Assembly: GCF_963082655.1 (NCBI RefSeq)
Contig: NC_081555.1
Coordinates: 32,894,438-32,958,437, forward strand
Source: Stomoxys calcitrans
Lineage: Eukaryota; Arthropoda; Insecta; Diptera; Muscidae
Direction of reading: 5' to 3'
DNA: 64,000 nucleotides
Shown here in pieces: positions 1 through 11,003 of this stretch. The notes below the pieces were generated by a model. The model saw only the letters and a program-made list of their open reading frames with translations. It made no database searches and was not told where the DNA came from. A program made the translations under genes and the position numbers. The stretch's first letter is position 1; every line of letters begins with the position of its first letter.

Positions 1-1058
1 TAGAGCGATATCAAGATATGATCTGGTTTGGACCACAATTAAATTACATGTGGGATACCTGTGTAAAATGTCAGCCAATTCGAATAAGAATTGCGCCCTT
101 TGTGGGCTCAAAAAGTAAAATAGAAAGATCGATTTATATGGGAGCTGTATCGGGCTATAGACAGATTCAGACCATAATAAATACGTATGTTGATGGTCAT
201 GAGAAGATCCGTCGAACATAATTTCTGACAAATCGGATAAGAATTGCGCCCACTAGAGGCTCAAGAAGTCAAGACCCAAGATCGGTTTATATGACAGCTA
301 TATCAGGTTATGGACCGATTTGAACCATACTTAGCACAGTTGTTGGATATCGTAACAAAACACGTCGTGCAAAATTTCATTCCAATCGGATAAGAATTGC
401 GCACTCTAGAGACTCAAGAAGTCAAGACACCAGATCGGTGTATATGGCAGCTATATCAGGTTATGGACCGATTTGAACCATGCTTGGCACAGTTGTTGGA
501 TATCGTAACAAAACACGTCGTGCAAAATTTCATCCCAATCGGATAAGAATTGCGCACTCTAGAGACTCAAGAAGTCAAGACCCAAGATCGGTTTATACGA
601 CAGCTGTATCAGGTTATGGGCCGATTTGAACCATCCTTGGCACAGTTGTTGGATATCATCACAAAATACTTCGTGCTAAAATTCATTCTAATCGGATAGG
701 AATTGCGCCCACTAGAGGCTCAAGAAGTCAAGACCCAAGATCGGTTTATATGGCAGCTATATCAGGTTATGGACCGATGTGGCCCATTTACAATACCAAC
801 CGACCTACACTAATAAAAAGTATTTGTGCAAAATTTCAAGCGGCTAGCTTTACTCCTTAGGAAGTTAGCGTGCTTTCGACAGACAGACGGACGCACGGAC
901 GGACGGACGGACAGACGGACGGACATGGCTAGACCGACATATAATGTCGCGACGATCAAGAATATATATAATTTATGGGGTCTCAGACCAATATTTCGAG
1001 TAGTTACAAACAGAATGACGAAATTAGTAAACCCTCCATCCTATGGTGGAGGGTATAA
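1..1058 (+). mobile_element. Family A repeat (DINE-1/INE-1-like), 5' end cut by window
   Basis: The copy enters mid-element and runs through about five ~150-bp monomers that share phrases such as CAAGAAGTCAAGACCCAAGA and GCAGCTATATCAGGTTAT. It ends with a (GACG)n tract near 878-925, a CAAGAATATATATA stretch, and the closing small hairpin CCCTCCATCC...GGTGGAGGGTATA. This matches the layout of family A copies at 33492, 44277 and 56071. Known INE-1/DINE-1 elements of Drosophila share the GACGGACG tract, the ATCAAGAATATATATACTTTAT phrase and the TATACCC/GGGTATA end; the assignment here is by that resemblance. No coding capacity: short frames in it are monomer translations. Confidence 0.8.
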
Positions 1059-1059
1059 A

Positions 1060-2045
1060 AATCGGTTCAGATTTGGATATAGCTCCCATATATATGTTCG
1101 TCCGATTTGCAGTAATACAGCAATGAAATGGTAGTTTGTAAACCGATTCTCTCGAAATTTGGCAGGAAGGATTTTTTCATGACTCTCGATATTATTGGTG
1201 AATTCCGTAGAAAGCAGTTCAGATTTGGATATAGCTCCTATATATATGTTCGTCCGATTTGCAGTAATACTGCAATAAAATGGTCATTTGTTAACCGATT
1301 CTCTCGAAATTTGACAGGAAGGATTTTCTTGTGACTCTCGATATTAAAAATGAGTATTATAGAAATCGCTTCAGATTTGGATATAGTTCCCATATATACG
1401 TTCATCCGATTTTTAGTAATAAAGCAATAAAATGGTCATTTGTTAACCGATTCTCTCGAAATTTGACAAGAAGGATTTTCTTATGACTCTCAATGTAACT
1501 GGAAAATTTCTTAAAAATCGGTTCAGATTTGGATATAGCTGCCATATATATGTTCGTCCGATTTTTTGTAATAATGCAATAAAATAGTCATTTGTTAACC
1601 GATTCTCTCGAAATTTGACAGGAAGGATTTTCTTATGACTCTCGATATAAGTGGAAAATTTTATAAAAATCGGTTCAGGTTTGGATATAGCTGCCATATA
1701 TATGTTCGTCCGATTTTCAGTTATAATGCAATAAAATAGTCATTTGTTAACCGATTCTCTTAAAATTTCGTAGGAAGGATTTTCATATGACTTTCAATAT
1801 TACTGGTGAATTTCATAGAAATCGGTTCAAATTTGGAAATAGCTTCCATATTTCGTCCGATTTGCAGTAATACAGCAATAAAATGGTAATTTGTTAACCG
1901 ATTCTTTTGAAATTTGTTGGGAAGGATTTCCACATGACTTTCAATATTACTGGTGATTTTTTTTAAAATCGGTTCAGATTTGGATATAGCACCCATATAT
2001 ATATTCGTCCGATTTTTAGTAATACAGAAATAAAATGGTCAGTTG
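1060..2045. repeat. Tandem array, ~152-bp monomer, about 6.5 copies
   Basis: Heads reading CGGTTCAGATTTGGATAT (with variants) recur near 1063, 1214, 1367, 1519, 1671, 1823 and 1970. Each monomer also holds a variant of CATATATATGTTCGTCCGAT, TTGTTAACCGATTCT and TTTCTTATGACTCTC. It is flanked on the left by the end of a plus-oriented A copy and on the right by a minus-oriented A copy. The monomer differs from A, B and C except for the GATATAGCTNCCATATA core. Non-coding. Confidence 0.9.
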
Positions 2046-2815
2046 TTAGTCGATTTTGCAACGACGTGTTTTGTTATGATATCCAAGAACTGTGCCAAGT
2101 ATGGTTCAAATCGGTCCTTGACCTGATATAGCTGTCATTTAAACCGATCTTGGGTCTTGACTTCTTGAGCCTCTAGAGGGCACAATTCTTAACCGATTTA
2201 AAGTATTTTGTTATGATATCCAACAACTGTGCCAAATATGGATTAAATCGGACAATAGCCTGATATAGCTGCCATATAAACAGATCTGGGGATTTGATTT
2301 CTTGAGCTTTTAGAGGGCGCAATTCCTATCCGATTTGGCTGAAATTTTGCATGACGTATTTTATTTTTACTTTCAACAACTGTGTCAAATAAGGTTCACA
2401 ACCTGATATAGCTGTCATATAAACCGATCTGGGATCTTGACTTCTTGTGTCTCCAGAGGTCGCAATTATTATCCGATTTGCCTGAAATTTTGTGCGACAG
2501 ATCCTCTCATGACCATCAACATACGTGTTTATTATGGTCTGAATCGGTCTATAGCCTGATACAGCTCCCATATAAATCGATCTCTCTATTTTACTTCTTG
2601 AGCCCCCATAGGGCGCAATTCTTATTCGAATTGACTGAGATTTTACACAGGTCTCCAACATATAATTTATTTGTGGTGCAAACCGGACCATATCTTGATA
2701 TCGCTCTAATAGAAGAGAAAATCTTTTCTTATATCCTTTTTTGCCTAAGAAGAGATGCCGGGAAAAGAACTCGACAAATGCGATCCATGGTGGAGGGTTT
2801 ATAAGATTCGTTTTA
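2046..2815 (-). mobile_element. Family A repeat, minus orientation, one end degraded
   Basis: Monomers run in the opposite sense to the copy at 1-1058, with CTTGACTTCTTGAGCCTCTA and CATATAAACCGATC repeated. The segment closes with CGACAAATGCGATCCATGG and GGTGGAGGGTTTATAAGATTCG, which is the family A palindrome end. The GC palindrome itself has decayed to ATTCGTTTTAATTGACAG. The GACG-rich end is absent; the 152-bp array stands in its place. Confidence 0.8.
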
Positions 2816-5471
2816 ATTGACAGATTTCCTTTATAGAACAGACAAATAAACCTATTTTGAGCCCACATTAAGTTTTGTGTATACAGTCGATTGAATATTG
2901 TCGTGAAATTCACAATTGTCTCTAAATACCCGCCATCATAGGTTGTTTACTTCATCATTCCATTTGCAATACCTCCTCTACAATATTAACATACATAATC
3001 AGTATGACATTTTAAGTACTCCCATTGATGTTCTTCCCTTCTTCCAGTCTTTCAAGCACGGTAAATTTTTAAAGAGTTAAAGCTAGCCCCAAAGCATTTT
3101 GTGGAAAAAAATCTTATTGATGTAGGTCGGCAAACTTTGTAAATGTTCCCAAGAACACACATAAAAACCGAACATATTTTTTTAAAAAAATTCTTTTAAT
3201 TATCACCAAATTATTGCTAAATGTAACTTTAAAGCACATTCAAGATTTGTCCAAAGATATTGTTCAATTAAAATTCAAATGCTTCATAGTCCATACTATG
3301 ATAGAATCATTTGTCTTTCCAGCACTCCTTTAGGCATTATCTGATCTGTCACCTGTTTAAAGATTTTTTTCTTAGATAAAAAACTTAAAAAAGAATCGCC
3401 AAAAAGGCTTGGAGTTGGCAGCTAACTTTTGTATATACGCCAGCATCTGTACATATATATAATTATTTTCAGGGAAACTGTTTATTTGACAATGTGGGTT
3501 TCATTCGGTTTCAATGCCATGAAATGTTTCGTTAACACATTAACAAAAAAACTGTCTGGTTAAATGTCATGCTCAGAAATTCTAAACACACATTTATTGT
3601 TTATAACCGAAGACTGTTTAATATGTTCTTAGCTTAAAAAAATAAAAAAAACCAAAAGACAATGGCAATGTTGGTAGTGGTGCTGGTGTTATTGGAGGCG
3701 AGAGCTTAATGTGTTGTGACGTTCTCACAACCGTGACTCCTCGCGGCTATGTGTTCGATGGTAGCATTGCGACGTCCTTGTTTGCATATGGAGATATGCC
3801 AAGTTTGTTGCTTAAGTCTTTTGTTTTCATACTTTGTTCTTCGACTGCCTGTGACTGTGATGCCATATTAGTGTATGCCACTCTTACTATGTGACTGGCA
3901 TACCATATGCTTTTCAATTCATTCGGAGTACGTTTGATTACGTTCTATATGTGGGGTGGTGACTTAATGTCAAGATTAGTGAATGATATACAAACCTTTT
4001 GATTAATAGACGTGTACTTTAATTACAATGAATAATTTGAAAAATAAAAGAAAACAAATGTCAATTGTGCATTGGCGTGGTTGGTTGGTACATGAAAAAG
4101 AGTATACTTTAAGAAATTCATTGACTTTGCAGCTGAGGTAACGATGTCAGAACCCAAAATGTTGTCTATGTCCCATATTTCGACTTTTTGCAGTGGTTCT
4201 GCCTGGATTTACAGCCGCTGTGCAAAGTTGGCCTGGACAATACATAGTTGGCTTGGAAAAGATCTTTGTTTTCATGACCAAACAAAGTAAACATTTTCAA
4301 ACATTTCACTTCTCCTAGAATTCTTACTCCTTATACGGACTTACACTCCTTATATGGACTCAAGACCCTAAATCGAGTGATCGGCCATAATGGCAGCCAT
4401 ATAAAAATATGATCAGATTTGGCTCGTTCAAGAAATTCAACTGCGTATGGAAAAAAATATGGATTTGTGAAAAATTTATCAAGGTCTCAATTTGTAAAGG
4501 CTGTAGCGTCATTGCAACATACGAACGATAGGTAGTATTTTGGTAGTTAGGTATGTGGTCCATATGCTATTTGAGAAGATGCAGTTAGCAACGTTAACAA
4601 TCGTTTATTCGCAATAATCGTGAACTATCAAAGCATGTTATAAAAATAGATGCTCGACTCAATGGGGTTTTGTCGCTTAAAAACCACGCATCATATTAAA
4701 TCGTTATAGGAGACTATATAGCTTTTGTATTTAAGGATATATAAAATGTTATTCGGTTGGGCTACACTGGGTAAAAGGTGATGGTTCTTTCATTTGATAG
4801 TATTTAACAAATGGAAAGAGTTCCAATTATTCTAGAGTCGCCTAGTTAACAAGTCCGAATAGATAGGGTTATACTTAGTTATAGCCATGCGGGGCCTCAG
4901 TATTCAGTAAAATACAGTTTGGTATCCTTTCCAAGGAGCCTTATTCAGCACCTATTAAATGAAGAACCTTCCCTCAAGGAAGAGTGGGGACATTTTTTGC
5001 ATATCCATTATGCAATCCAAACTTAAATTGTGCCTTATACTGTGGAAGCGCTCACCCAATGCTCTTCGGGCTTTATTGCGAAGAATTAGATAGCATGTCA
5101 CTAGGTGGTGCCTACAGATTTTAGTTATCCTGGATAGGGTAACTAGTCTAATCTAAGTTTTTCAGAGTACACCTCAAAGCCCACATTATTGTTCAATACT
5201 GAAACCATCACGACTCACAAGAAACTCACGTTTCACAAGACACTCATCACTTCCAAGAAACTCACAGCTCAGAAGAATCTCAAGACTCACAAAAAAACTG
5301 CCTCATACAACTTCTGGTCATCGCACACCCTGCATAAGTCCTCCACCCCCTGCATTCAGCGTAAGGTCGTAGACATGACATGTCTCCTCAATTTCAGGAT
5401 AATACACCTCCTGCTCCGAACCCAGGCGTTCAGCGTCAGAGGCGAGACCATCAGAAAAAATTTTCAAAAAA
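2816..5471. other. Mostly unrecognised AT-rich DNA with one degenerate B fragment
   Basis: No convincing gene. About 4340-4540 holds a worn piece of a family B monomer and end (GACCCTAAATCGAGTGATCGG, ATGGCAGCCATATAAA). At 3801-3827 the minus strand carries the dispersed motif AAAGACTTAAGCAACAAAC that recurs at 22.7-23.4 kb and 31.8 kb. Near 5195-5300 a short degenerate repeat of ACTCACAAGAAAC-like units gives a Thr-Lys-rich frame of about 30 residues; this looks like simple sequence rather than a gene. The remainder holds nothing I can name. Confidence 0.5.
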
Positions 5472-7058
5472 AACAAGTAAAAAGGCGTTAAGTTCGGCCG
5501 GGCCGAACTTTGGATACCCACCACCTCGGGTATATATGTAAACCACCTTCCATCAAAATTCGGTGAAAATTTCATACCTTATACTCATATACCTCATACC
5601 GATCTGAACTATATACTACACGGATGTCGAAAAGCCGAACATAAGTCACTGTGTCAAATTTCAGTGAAATCGGATTATAAATGCGCCTTTTATGGGGCCA
5701 AGACTTTAAATCGAGATATCGGTCTACATGGCAGCTATATCCAAATCTGGCCCGATTTGGGCCAAGTTGCATAAACATGTCGAAGAGCCTAACACTAAGC
5801 ACTGTCCCAAATTTCCGCGAAATCGAATAATAAATGCCTCTTTTATGGGCCCTAAACCTTAAATCCAGAGATCGGTCTATATGGCAGCTATATTCAAATC
5901 TGGACCGATCTGGGCCAAATTTAAGAAGGACGTCGAAGAGCCTAACCAAACTTACTGTCTCAAATTTCAGCGACATCGGACAATAAATGCGTCTTTTATG
6001 GCCCCAAAACCTAAAACCTAGATATCGGTCTATAAGGAAGCTGTATCCAAATCTGGACCGATCTGTGCGATATTGCAGAAGTGTGTCAAGGGGCTTAACT
6101 TAACTCACTGTTCCAAATTTCGACGACATCGGACTATAAATGAGCATTTTATGGGCCCAAAACCATAAATCAAGAAATCGGTCTATATGGCAGATATATC
6201 CAAATCTGAACCGATCTGGACCAAATTGAAGAAATATGTCAAAGGGCCTAACACAACTCACTGTCCCGAATTTCAGCAAAATCGAATAATGAATGTGGCT
6301 TTTATGGGCCTTACACCATAAATCGGAGGATCGATCTATATGGCAGCTATATCCAAATCTGGACCGATCTGAGCCAAATTGACGAAGGATGTCGATAGGC
6401 CTTACAAAATTCATTGTCCCGAATTTCATCAAAATCGGATAATAGATGTGGCTTTGGTGGGCCTAAGACCCTATACCGGAGGATCGTCTATATGGCAGCT
6501 ATATCCAAATCTGAACCGATCTGGGCCAATTTAATGAAGAAGTCGAAGGACCTAAGGCAACTAACTGTCCCAAATTTCAGCGCAATCGGATAATAAATGT
6601 GGCTTTTATGGGCCTTAGACCCTAAATCGGAGGATCGGTCTATATGGCAGCTATATCCAAATCAAGACCGATCTGAGCCAAATTGACGAAGGATGTCGAA
6701 GGGCCTAACACAACTCACTGCCCCAAATTTCAACAAAACCAGATAATAAATATGGCTTTTATGGGCCTAAGACCCGGAATCGGCGGATCGGTCTATATGG
6801 GGGCTATATCACGATATAGTCCGATATAGCCCATCTTCGAACTTAACCTGCTTATGGGCAAAAAAAGAATCTGTGCAAAATTTCAGCTCAATATCTTTAT
6901 TTTTAAGGACTGTAGTGTGATTTCAACAGACAGACGGACAGACGGACGGACATGTCTAGATCGTCTTAGATTTTTACGCTGATCAAGAATATATATACTT
7001 TATAGGGCAAATGGAATGACAAAATGAATATACCCCCAACCTTCGGTGGTGGGTATAA
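5472..7058 (+). mobile_element. Family B repeat (DINE-1-like), near full length
   Basis: Starts AACAAGTAAAAAGGCGTTAAG, followed by the palindrome TTCGGCCGGGCCGAA at 5493-5507 and ATACCCACCACCTCGG. About seven ~180-bp monomers follow, with phrases such as CGGTCTATATGGCAGCTATA, AAATCTGGACCGATCTGGGC and AAATTTCAGC. It ends with a GACGGACAGACGG tract near 6930, GATCAAGAATATATATAC, and a closing hairpin TACCCCCAACCTTCGGTGGTGGGTATA broken only by its loop. Non-coding and non-autonomous; any mobilisation would need proteins in trans. Confidence 0.85.
5493..5507. repeat. Terminal GC palindrome shared by families A and B
   Basis: Perfect 15-bp inverted repeat TTCGGCC-G-GGCCGAA, about 20 bp inside the AACAAGTAAAA end. 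The same palindrome is intact at 33513-33527, 34600-34614, 44298-44312, 48698-48712, 54608-54622 and 15877-15891, and near 39803. It is damaged in the copies near 2800, 39245, 52006 and 56097. A hairpin close to one end is expected for Helitron/Helentron-type elements, which is the likely role. Confidence 0.75.
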
Positions 7059-7249
7059 CAAGAAATTTAACTCCCATTCTAAGATGGTTGGTAAAAAAAA
7101 GTAGGGAACTAGGCGATCCAGGTAGCATTACGGTCTGGCAACAAGTCAAGGCCTATACAAAATTCCAGAATGTCAAGCTGACTTACCGCCTGAAAGGAAT
7201 TAAGGCACCAAAATATGGTCATACATTATTTTGTGTGTTCTCCCCGTGA

Positions 7250-8034
7250 CCCAAAAAACAGCCTCCAATCTCCCCATTGCACTTTTCGATGGTTGAAATG
7301 TTGTACTATGAAGTTTTCCATGATATATAACAGCTGTACTAAGAACGATCCAAGTCGATCTAAAACCTGATATGCAAATTGCAAATGCAAATTGCAAAAA
7401 ATGCAAATTTTTCCCATAAACATTCTACTAAGGAACAGGGGCCAACTTCTTACATATCAATGAGTGCAGTCCGATTCAAGTTTAAGCTCAATGATAAGGG
7501 GCCTCCTTTTTATAGCCGAGTCCGAACGGCGTGCCGCAGTGCGACACCTCTTTGGAGAGAAGTTTTACATGGCATAGTACCTCACAAATGTCGCCAGCAT
7601 TAGGAGGGGAAAACCACCGATGAAAATTTTTTTCTGATGGTCTACCCAGGCGTTCAACGTCATAGGCGGACATGCTAACCTCTGCGCTACGGTGGCCTGA
7701 TATAGCTCCCGTAAAAGCCGATCTCCCAATTGCACTTCTTGAGCTCCTAGAGGACGCAGTTCTTGTCTGATTTAGCTGAAATTTTGCACAATGACCTCGA
7801 ACATAAGTGCTTAGCATGGCCTGAACCAATCCACAACCGGATATAGCTTCAATATAAACAGATCTCCCGATTTCACTTCTTGAGCCCCTGAAAGCCGCAA
7901 TTTCCTCCTATTTGGCTGAAATTTTGCACGACGTGTTATGACTTCTAACTACTGTGCTAAGTTTGGTTGACATCGGTTCATAAGCTGATATAGCTCCCAT
8001 ATAAACCGATCTCCCGATTATACTTCATGAGCCT
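7250..8034 (-). mobile_element. Family C repeat, interrupted by a SINE
   Basis: Monomers read CCTGATATAGCTCCC...AAACCGATCTCCCGATT...CTTCTTGAGCCCCT...GCTGAAATTTTGCAC. The left part, before 7374, is more worn than the right part (7696-8034). The interruption at 7374-7695 splits one monomer exactly, so the C copy is older than the SINE. Both outer ends are truncated; the right one abuts the 3' end of a LINE. Confidence 0.7.
7374..7695 (-). mobile_element. tRNA-derived SINE (SINE1) with target-site duplication
   Basis: On the minus strand it starts CCACCGTAGCGCAGAGGTTAG and ends in an ATTTGCAAT-rich tail. The A box TAGCGCAGAGG is intact; the B box region (CTGGGTAGACC) has lost the usual GGTTCGAATCC. 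The body carries GTGAGGTACTATGCCATGTA and GTGTCGCACTGCGGCACGCC, shared with the copies at 30551 and 63251. The 8-bp sequence CCTGATAT flanks it at 7366-7373 and 7696-7703. That is a retrotransposition target duplication inside the C element. Confidence 0.9.
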
Positions 8035-8230
8035 ATATTGTTAGGAAAGGTTAGGTTGAAAAGAGGGTGCAGATATTAATCCGCCCCATGTCACTATGGA
8101 CATACACCTAAACCTGTAATCGGCTTGTTGTGCGCTCAAAAAACTATAAAGTAACCTCTCAAAAAGAAAATTTTAAGTTTGGAATTTCGTGCTAGTTACA
8201 AAATACTTAATTGTTTTCAATGCCACTCCC

Positions 8231-9119
8231 CTAAATTGGTTCATGTCTGATATTGTGTCTCCACCTAAGTACCGGTATCTGTTGGACACGAAAGCCGGAC
8301 AATGACAAAAGAAATGCACCAAACGTCTCATCATCTTCCCCACATGCCCTACACATGCTATCACTTGCCGAACCGATTTTACATAAGTGAGCTCGTAGTC
8401 CTATGTGTCCCGTTATGTTACCAATAGCTATCCTGACCTCTTTTTTACTTCCTTTCAGTAATAGCCTCGTCTTCTCACGATCTGGATCCCCCCATAAGAT
8501 TTTCGCCGTCCTACCGACCATTTCGCTGTTCCACAATGCTGCATGCGCATTCGTCGCCAACTCCCTTAACTCGGACTGCGTCGACCCGAAAAGCTTCGGG
8601 TTAACCAAGTTTATTGACGGCAGTCCTCTGGTCTTCACCGGTCTTTATCTCAGGTATCCGATCGGAAACCTCTCCACTTCCTTGCAGGTTTCCTATAGTC
8701 GCCTTGATTATACCGCGATGGTATGAGCTGCTCCCATCCTTAATCCATTCTCCCATCGCCTTAAGTCTCATAGCCGTAGTGGCTGCCTCACACTTAATCT
8801 GTATGTCAATGGTTCGGATATCTGGAATAGTCTCCAGTGCCCTAGTGGGTGTGGTCCTCATCGCTCCGCCTATGCCAAGACAACATGTTCTCTGAACCTG
8901 TTGTATGGTCCTTATGTTGCACTTTTTCTCCATAGCAGTCGACCAAACTACTGAGGCGTAAGTAAATATCGGTCTAATCACGCTCCTGTAGAGCCAGTGG
9001 ACTATTTTAGGATTCAGGCCCCATTTGGAGCCTACGGCCCGTCTACATAGTGCCCAACATCTGTGAGCCTTCTCAGTACGCTCCCGAATGTGACACTTCC
9101 AATTCAGTTTCCTGTCCAA
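8231..9119 (-). pseudogene. RT thumb, RNase H remnant and zinc knuckle of LINE alpha
   Basis: Two overlapping frames. The first (9119-8601) reads DRKLNWKCHIRERTEKAHRC and RPIFTYASVVWSTAMEKK, the RT C-terminus, followed by TCCLGIGGAMRTTPTRALET. The second (8638-8231) gives KTRGLPSINLVNPKLFGSTQ and a CRACGEDDETFGAFLL knuckle. In gamma the knuckle reads CRACGEDDETMEHFLCHC, so here the H and C ligands are lost by local frame damage. Most of the RNase H domain between these two segments is deleted. Confidence 0.8.
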
Positions 9120-9127
9120 GATAACAC

Positions 9128-10186
9128 CTAAGTATTCGTCTTATTGAGGAAACGTGGTGCGTTAAATTCGCCCACCTTCGCTTTTCTCGTTAACAGCCAT
9201 ATTTCAGTCTTCTCTGGGTTAACATTGAGACCTCTGGGTCTAGCCCAGTCATTTGCCATATGCAAGACCCTTTCAGCCCTTCTACATAGCTCGTTCGGAA
9301 CCTTACTTCTTAGAAGTATTATAACTTCGTTTGCGTAGCAGACGGGTTCAAATCCCTCCTCAGTCAGCATCCGTAATAGGTCATTTATGGTGGTCACCCA
9401 TAGCAGTGGCGATAAAATACCCCCCTATGGCGTGCCCTATGCCACTTTCTCCCTTATATTTATGCCATGGGACACACAATTTATTTACCTGTTCCTTAGA
9501 ATATGGTTTATCCAGTCTCTAAGGACCGGGTCCACCCGGTACTGGTCTAAGGATTGGATCAATGTGTCGCTCCGCACATTGTTATAAGCCCCCTCGATGT
9601 CAATGTATACCGCCAGGGTTCATTTTTTGGCATCGAACGATTCTTCTATTTTATGAACAACCTCGTGCAGGGCAGTCTCCACCGACCTTCCCTTGACATA
9701 GCCATGCTGTTTGTATTTGAGCAGTTTGCTGGATGCCATATTCTTTATCATGGTGTCCACAATACGTTCCATGGTTTTGAGTAGAAAGGACGTAAGGCTT
9801 ATAGGTCTTTAGGGCTTTGGTGTCGCATGACTTGTCTTGCCGGGCTTGGGTATAAACACCATCCTTGCCTCCTGCCAGGCTTTCGGAGTATATGAAAGTC
9901 CTAGGCACGCTGTGAAAATTTTGGCCAGACGAGGCGCCAGATAGTCTGCCTCTTTCTGTAGTAACGCCGGAAATATTCCATCAGGTCCGGGTGACTTAAA
10001 TGGTTTGAAGCTCCTCAAGGATTCCTTCACTATAAATTCCGTTTTTATAAACCTTCGATCAACGTCATTATTCCAAGATTCCGGTGTCTCCGTGAGTCCC
10101 TTCGTATCCTGTGGAAAATGGGTTTCCATCAAAAGTCTCAACATGTCCTCCGTTACAATCGGATTGTAGGAATTAGTTTTCTTCAA
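9128..10186 (-). pseudogene. Reverse transcriptase part of LINE alpha
   Basis: The frame from 10186 reads ...EDMLRLLMETHFPQDTKG..., then SPGPDGIFPALLQ and VFIPKPGKTSHATPK, the standard opening of a non-LTR RT domain. It then breaks and continues in other frames. The catalytic YADD box is YANE at 9326-9337, so two acidic positions are altered. The frame continues RAERVLHMANDWARPRGLNV and NPEKTEIWLL, a typical RT segment after the active site. Copy gamma shows intact YADD at the same point. Confidence 0.85.
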
Positions 10187-10192
10187 ATATCA

Positions 10193-11003
10193 AATTTCCT
10201 AAATTCCGCTATACATAAACCGCAATTGAACAAGAAAAAATTTGCACTCAACGTTCAACCGTGATTATCACCACAAATTCTGTAACTTCACTTTGAATTT
10301 ATGAATTCCTGTCATCCATTATTGTCAAAATGTCACATATCGAACACACATTCATAGAATTTAAATACAACTCCCTCATGTCATTCTTTTATTGTTATTG
10401 AATGGCATGATTGTTAGCAACATTCACAGTTGAGTTGCGGTTGTTATTCAAAGAACGCTCTGGCAAGGAAATCATTTGGATTGCATTTCCGTATGACTTT
10501 TCTTAATTTTGAAATGAAAAAAAAAAGCAAAAAAATTCTATTTCATTGACATGTGAATAAATAGTTCGAAACATGTCACGATTTGCTTGCCTTTGAGATT
10601 TCACACTGTGTTCGAGCCATAGTGAGCCAACTTTTAATTTTCAAGGAACTGTTAGTGTGGCTTTACTTGCTAAGGCGTACATGCGAGTATGTCTGTGAAC
10701 TGAGACATGTCTTATTAAATTACATTTAAGGAAATTTATGTATTGAATTAAATTATTAACAAGGGATATCTAATTGGAACTCTTAGCGTTCTTTTTAATC
10801 TGATGCATGCAAATATTGAGTAAATTAATGGTTTGGCTCATGTAATTGCATGTTCGAACTTTGAGTAGTTTATGTGAGTTGTGATAGAAATCGCTTCTTG
10901 TTTTCATTATAAGACTAAACGATTTCAAGTACTTAAACATAAAATGACAAAAGAGTAGAAATCATTGAAAGGGCTAATGATGAACAAAATTTTTTATGAT
11001 TAA
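10193..11003. other. AT-rich DNA, nothing recognised
   Basis: No frame of note, no repeat shared with the rest of the window that I can see, and no RNA gene. It separates the truncated 5' end of LINE alpha from the start of the family E element. Confidence 0.5.

Larger units (their letters stand above)
8036..10192 (-). mobile_element. LINE copy alpha, RNase H-bearing (LOA/R1-like), 5'-truncated
   Basis: Minus-strand non-LTR retrotransposon relic. In coding order it holds the region before the reverse transcriptase (from 10186), reverse transcriptase, RNase H-type C-terminal part, a 3' UTR, and a tail ending CCTAACCTTTCCTAAC near 8040. It matches copies beta, gamma and delta in this window. 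Frames shift at several points and the catalytic box is changed, so it is dead. The RNase H domain downstream of RT suggests the LOA/R1/I group rather than Jockey. The exact clade needs a database comparison. Confidence 0.88.

Noticed and set aside
1..2815. Regular repeats of about 150 bp considered as a CRISPR or satellite centromere array
   Set aside because: The repeats are long, diverged, have no spacer structure, and are bounded by DINE-1-like ends. The DNA is eukaryotic.
3709..3894. 61-codon plus frame and a 39-codon minus frame
   Set aside because: The minus frame contains the dispersed AAAGACTTAAG motif seen in non-coding DNA elsewhere. Neither has a recognisable domain.
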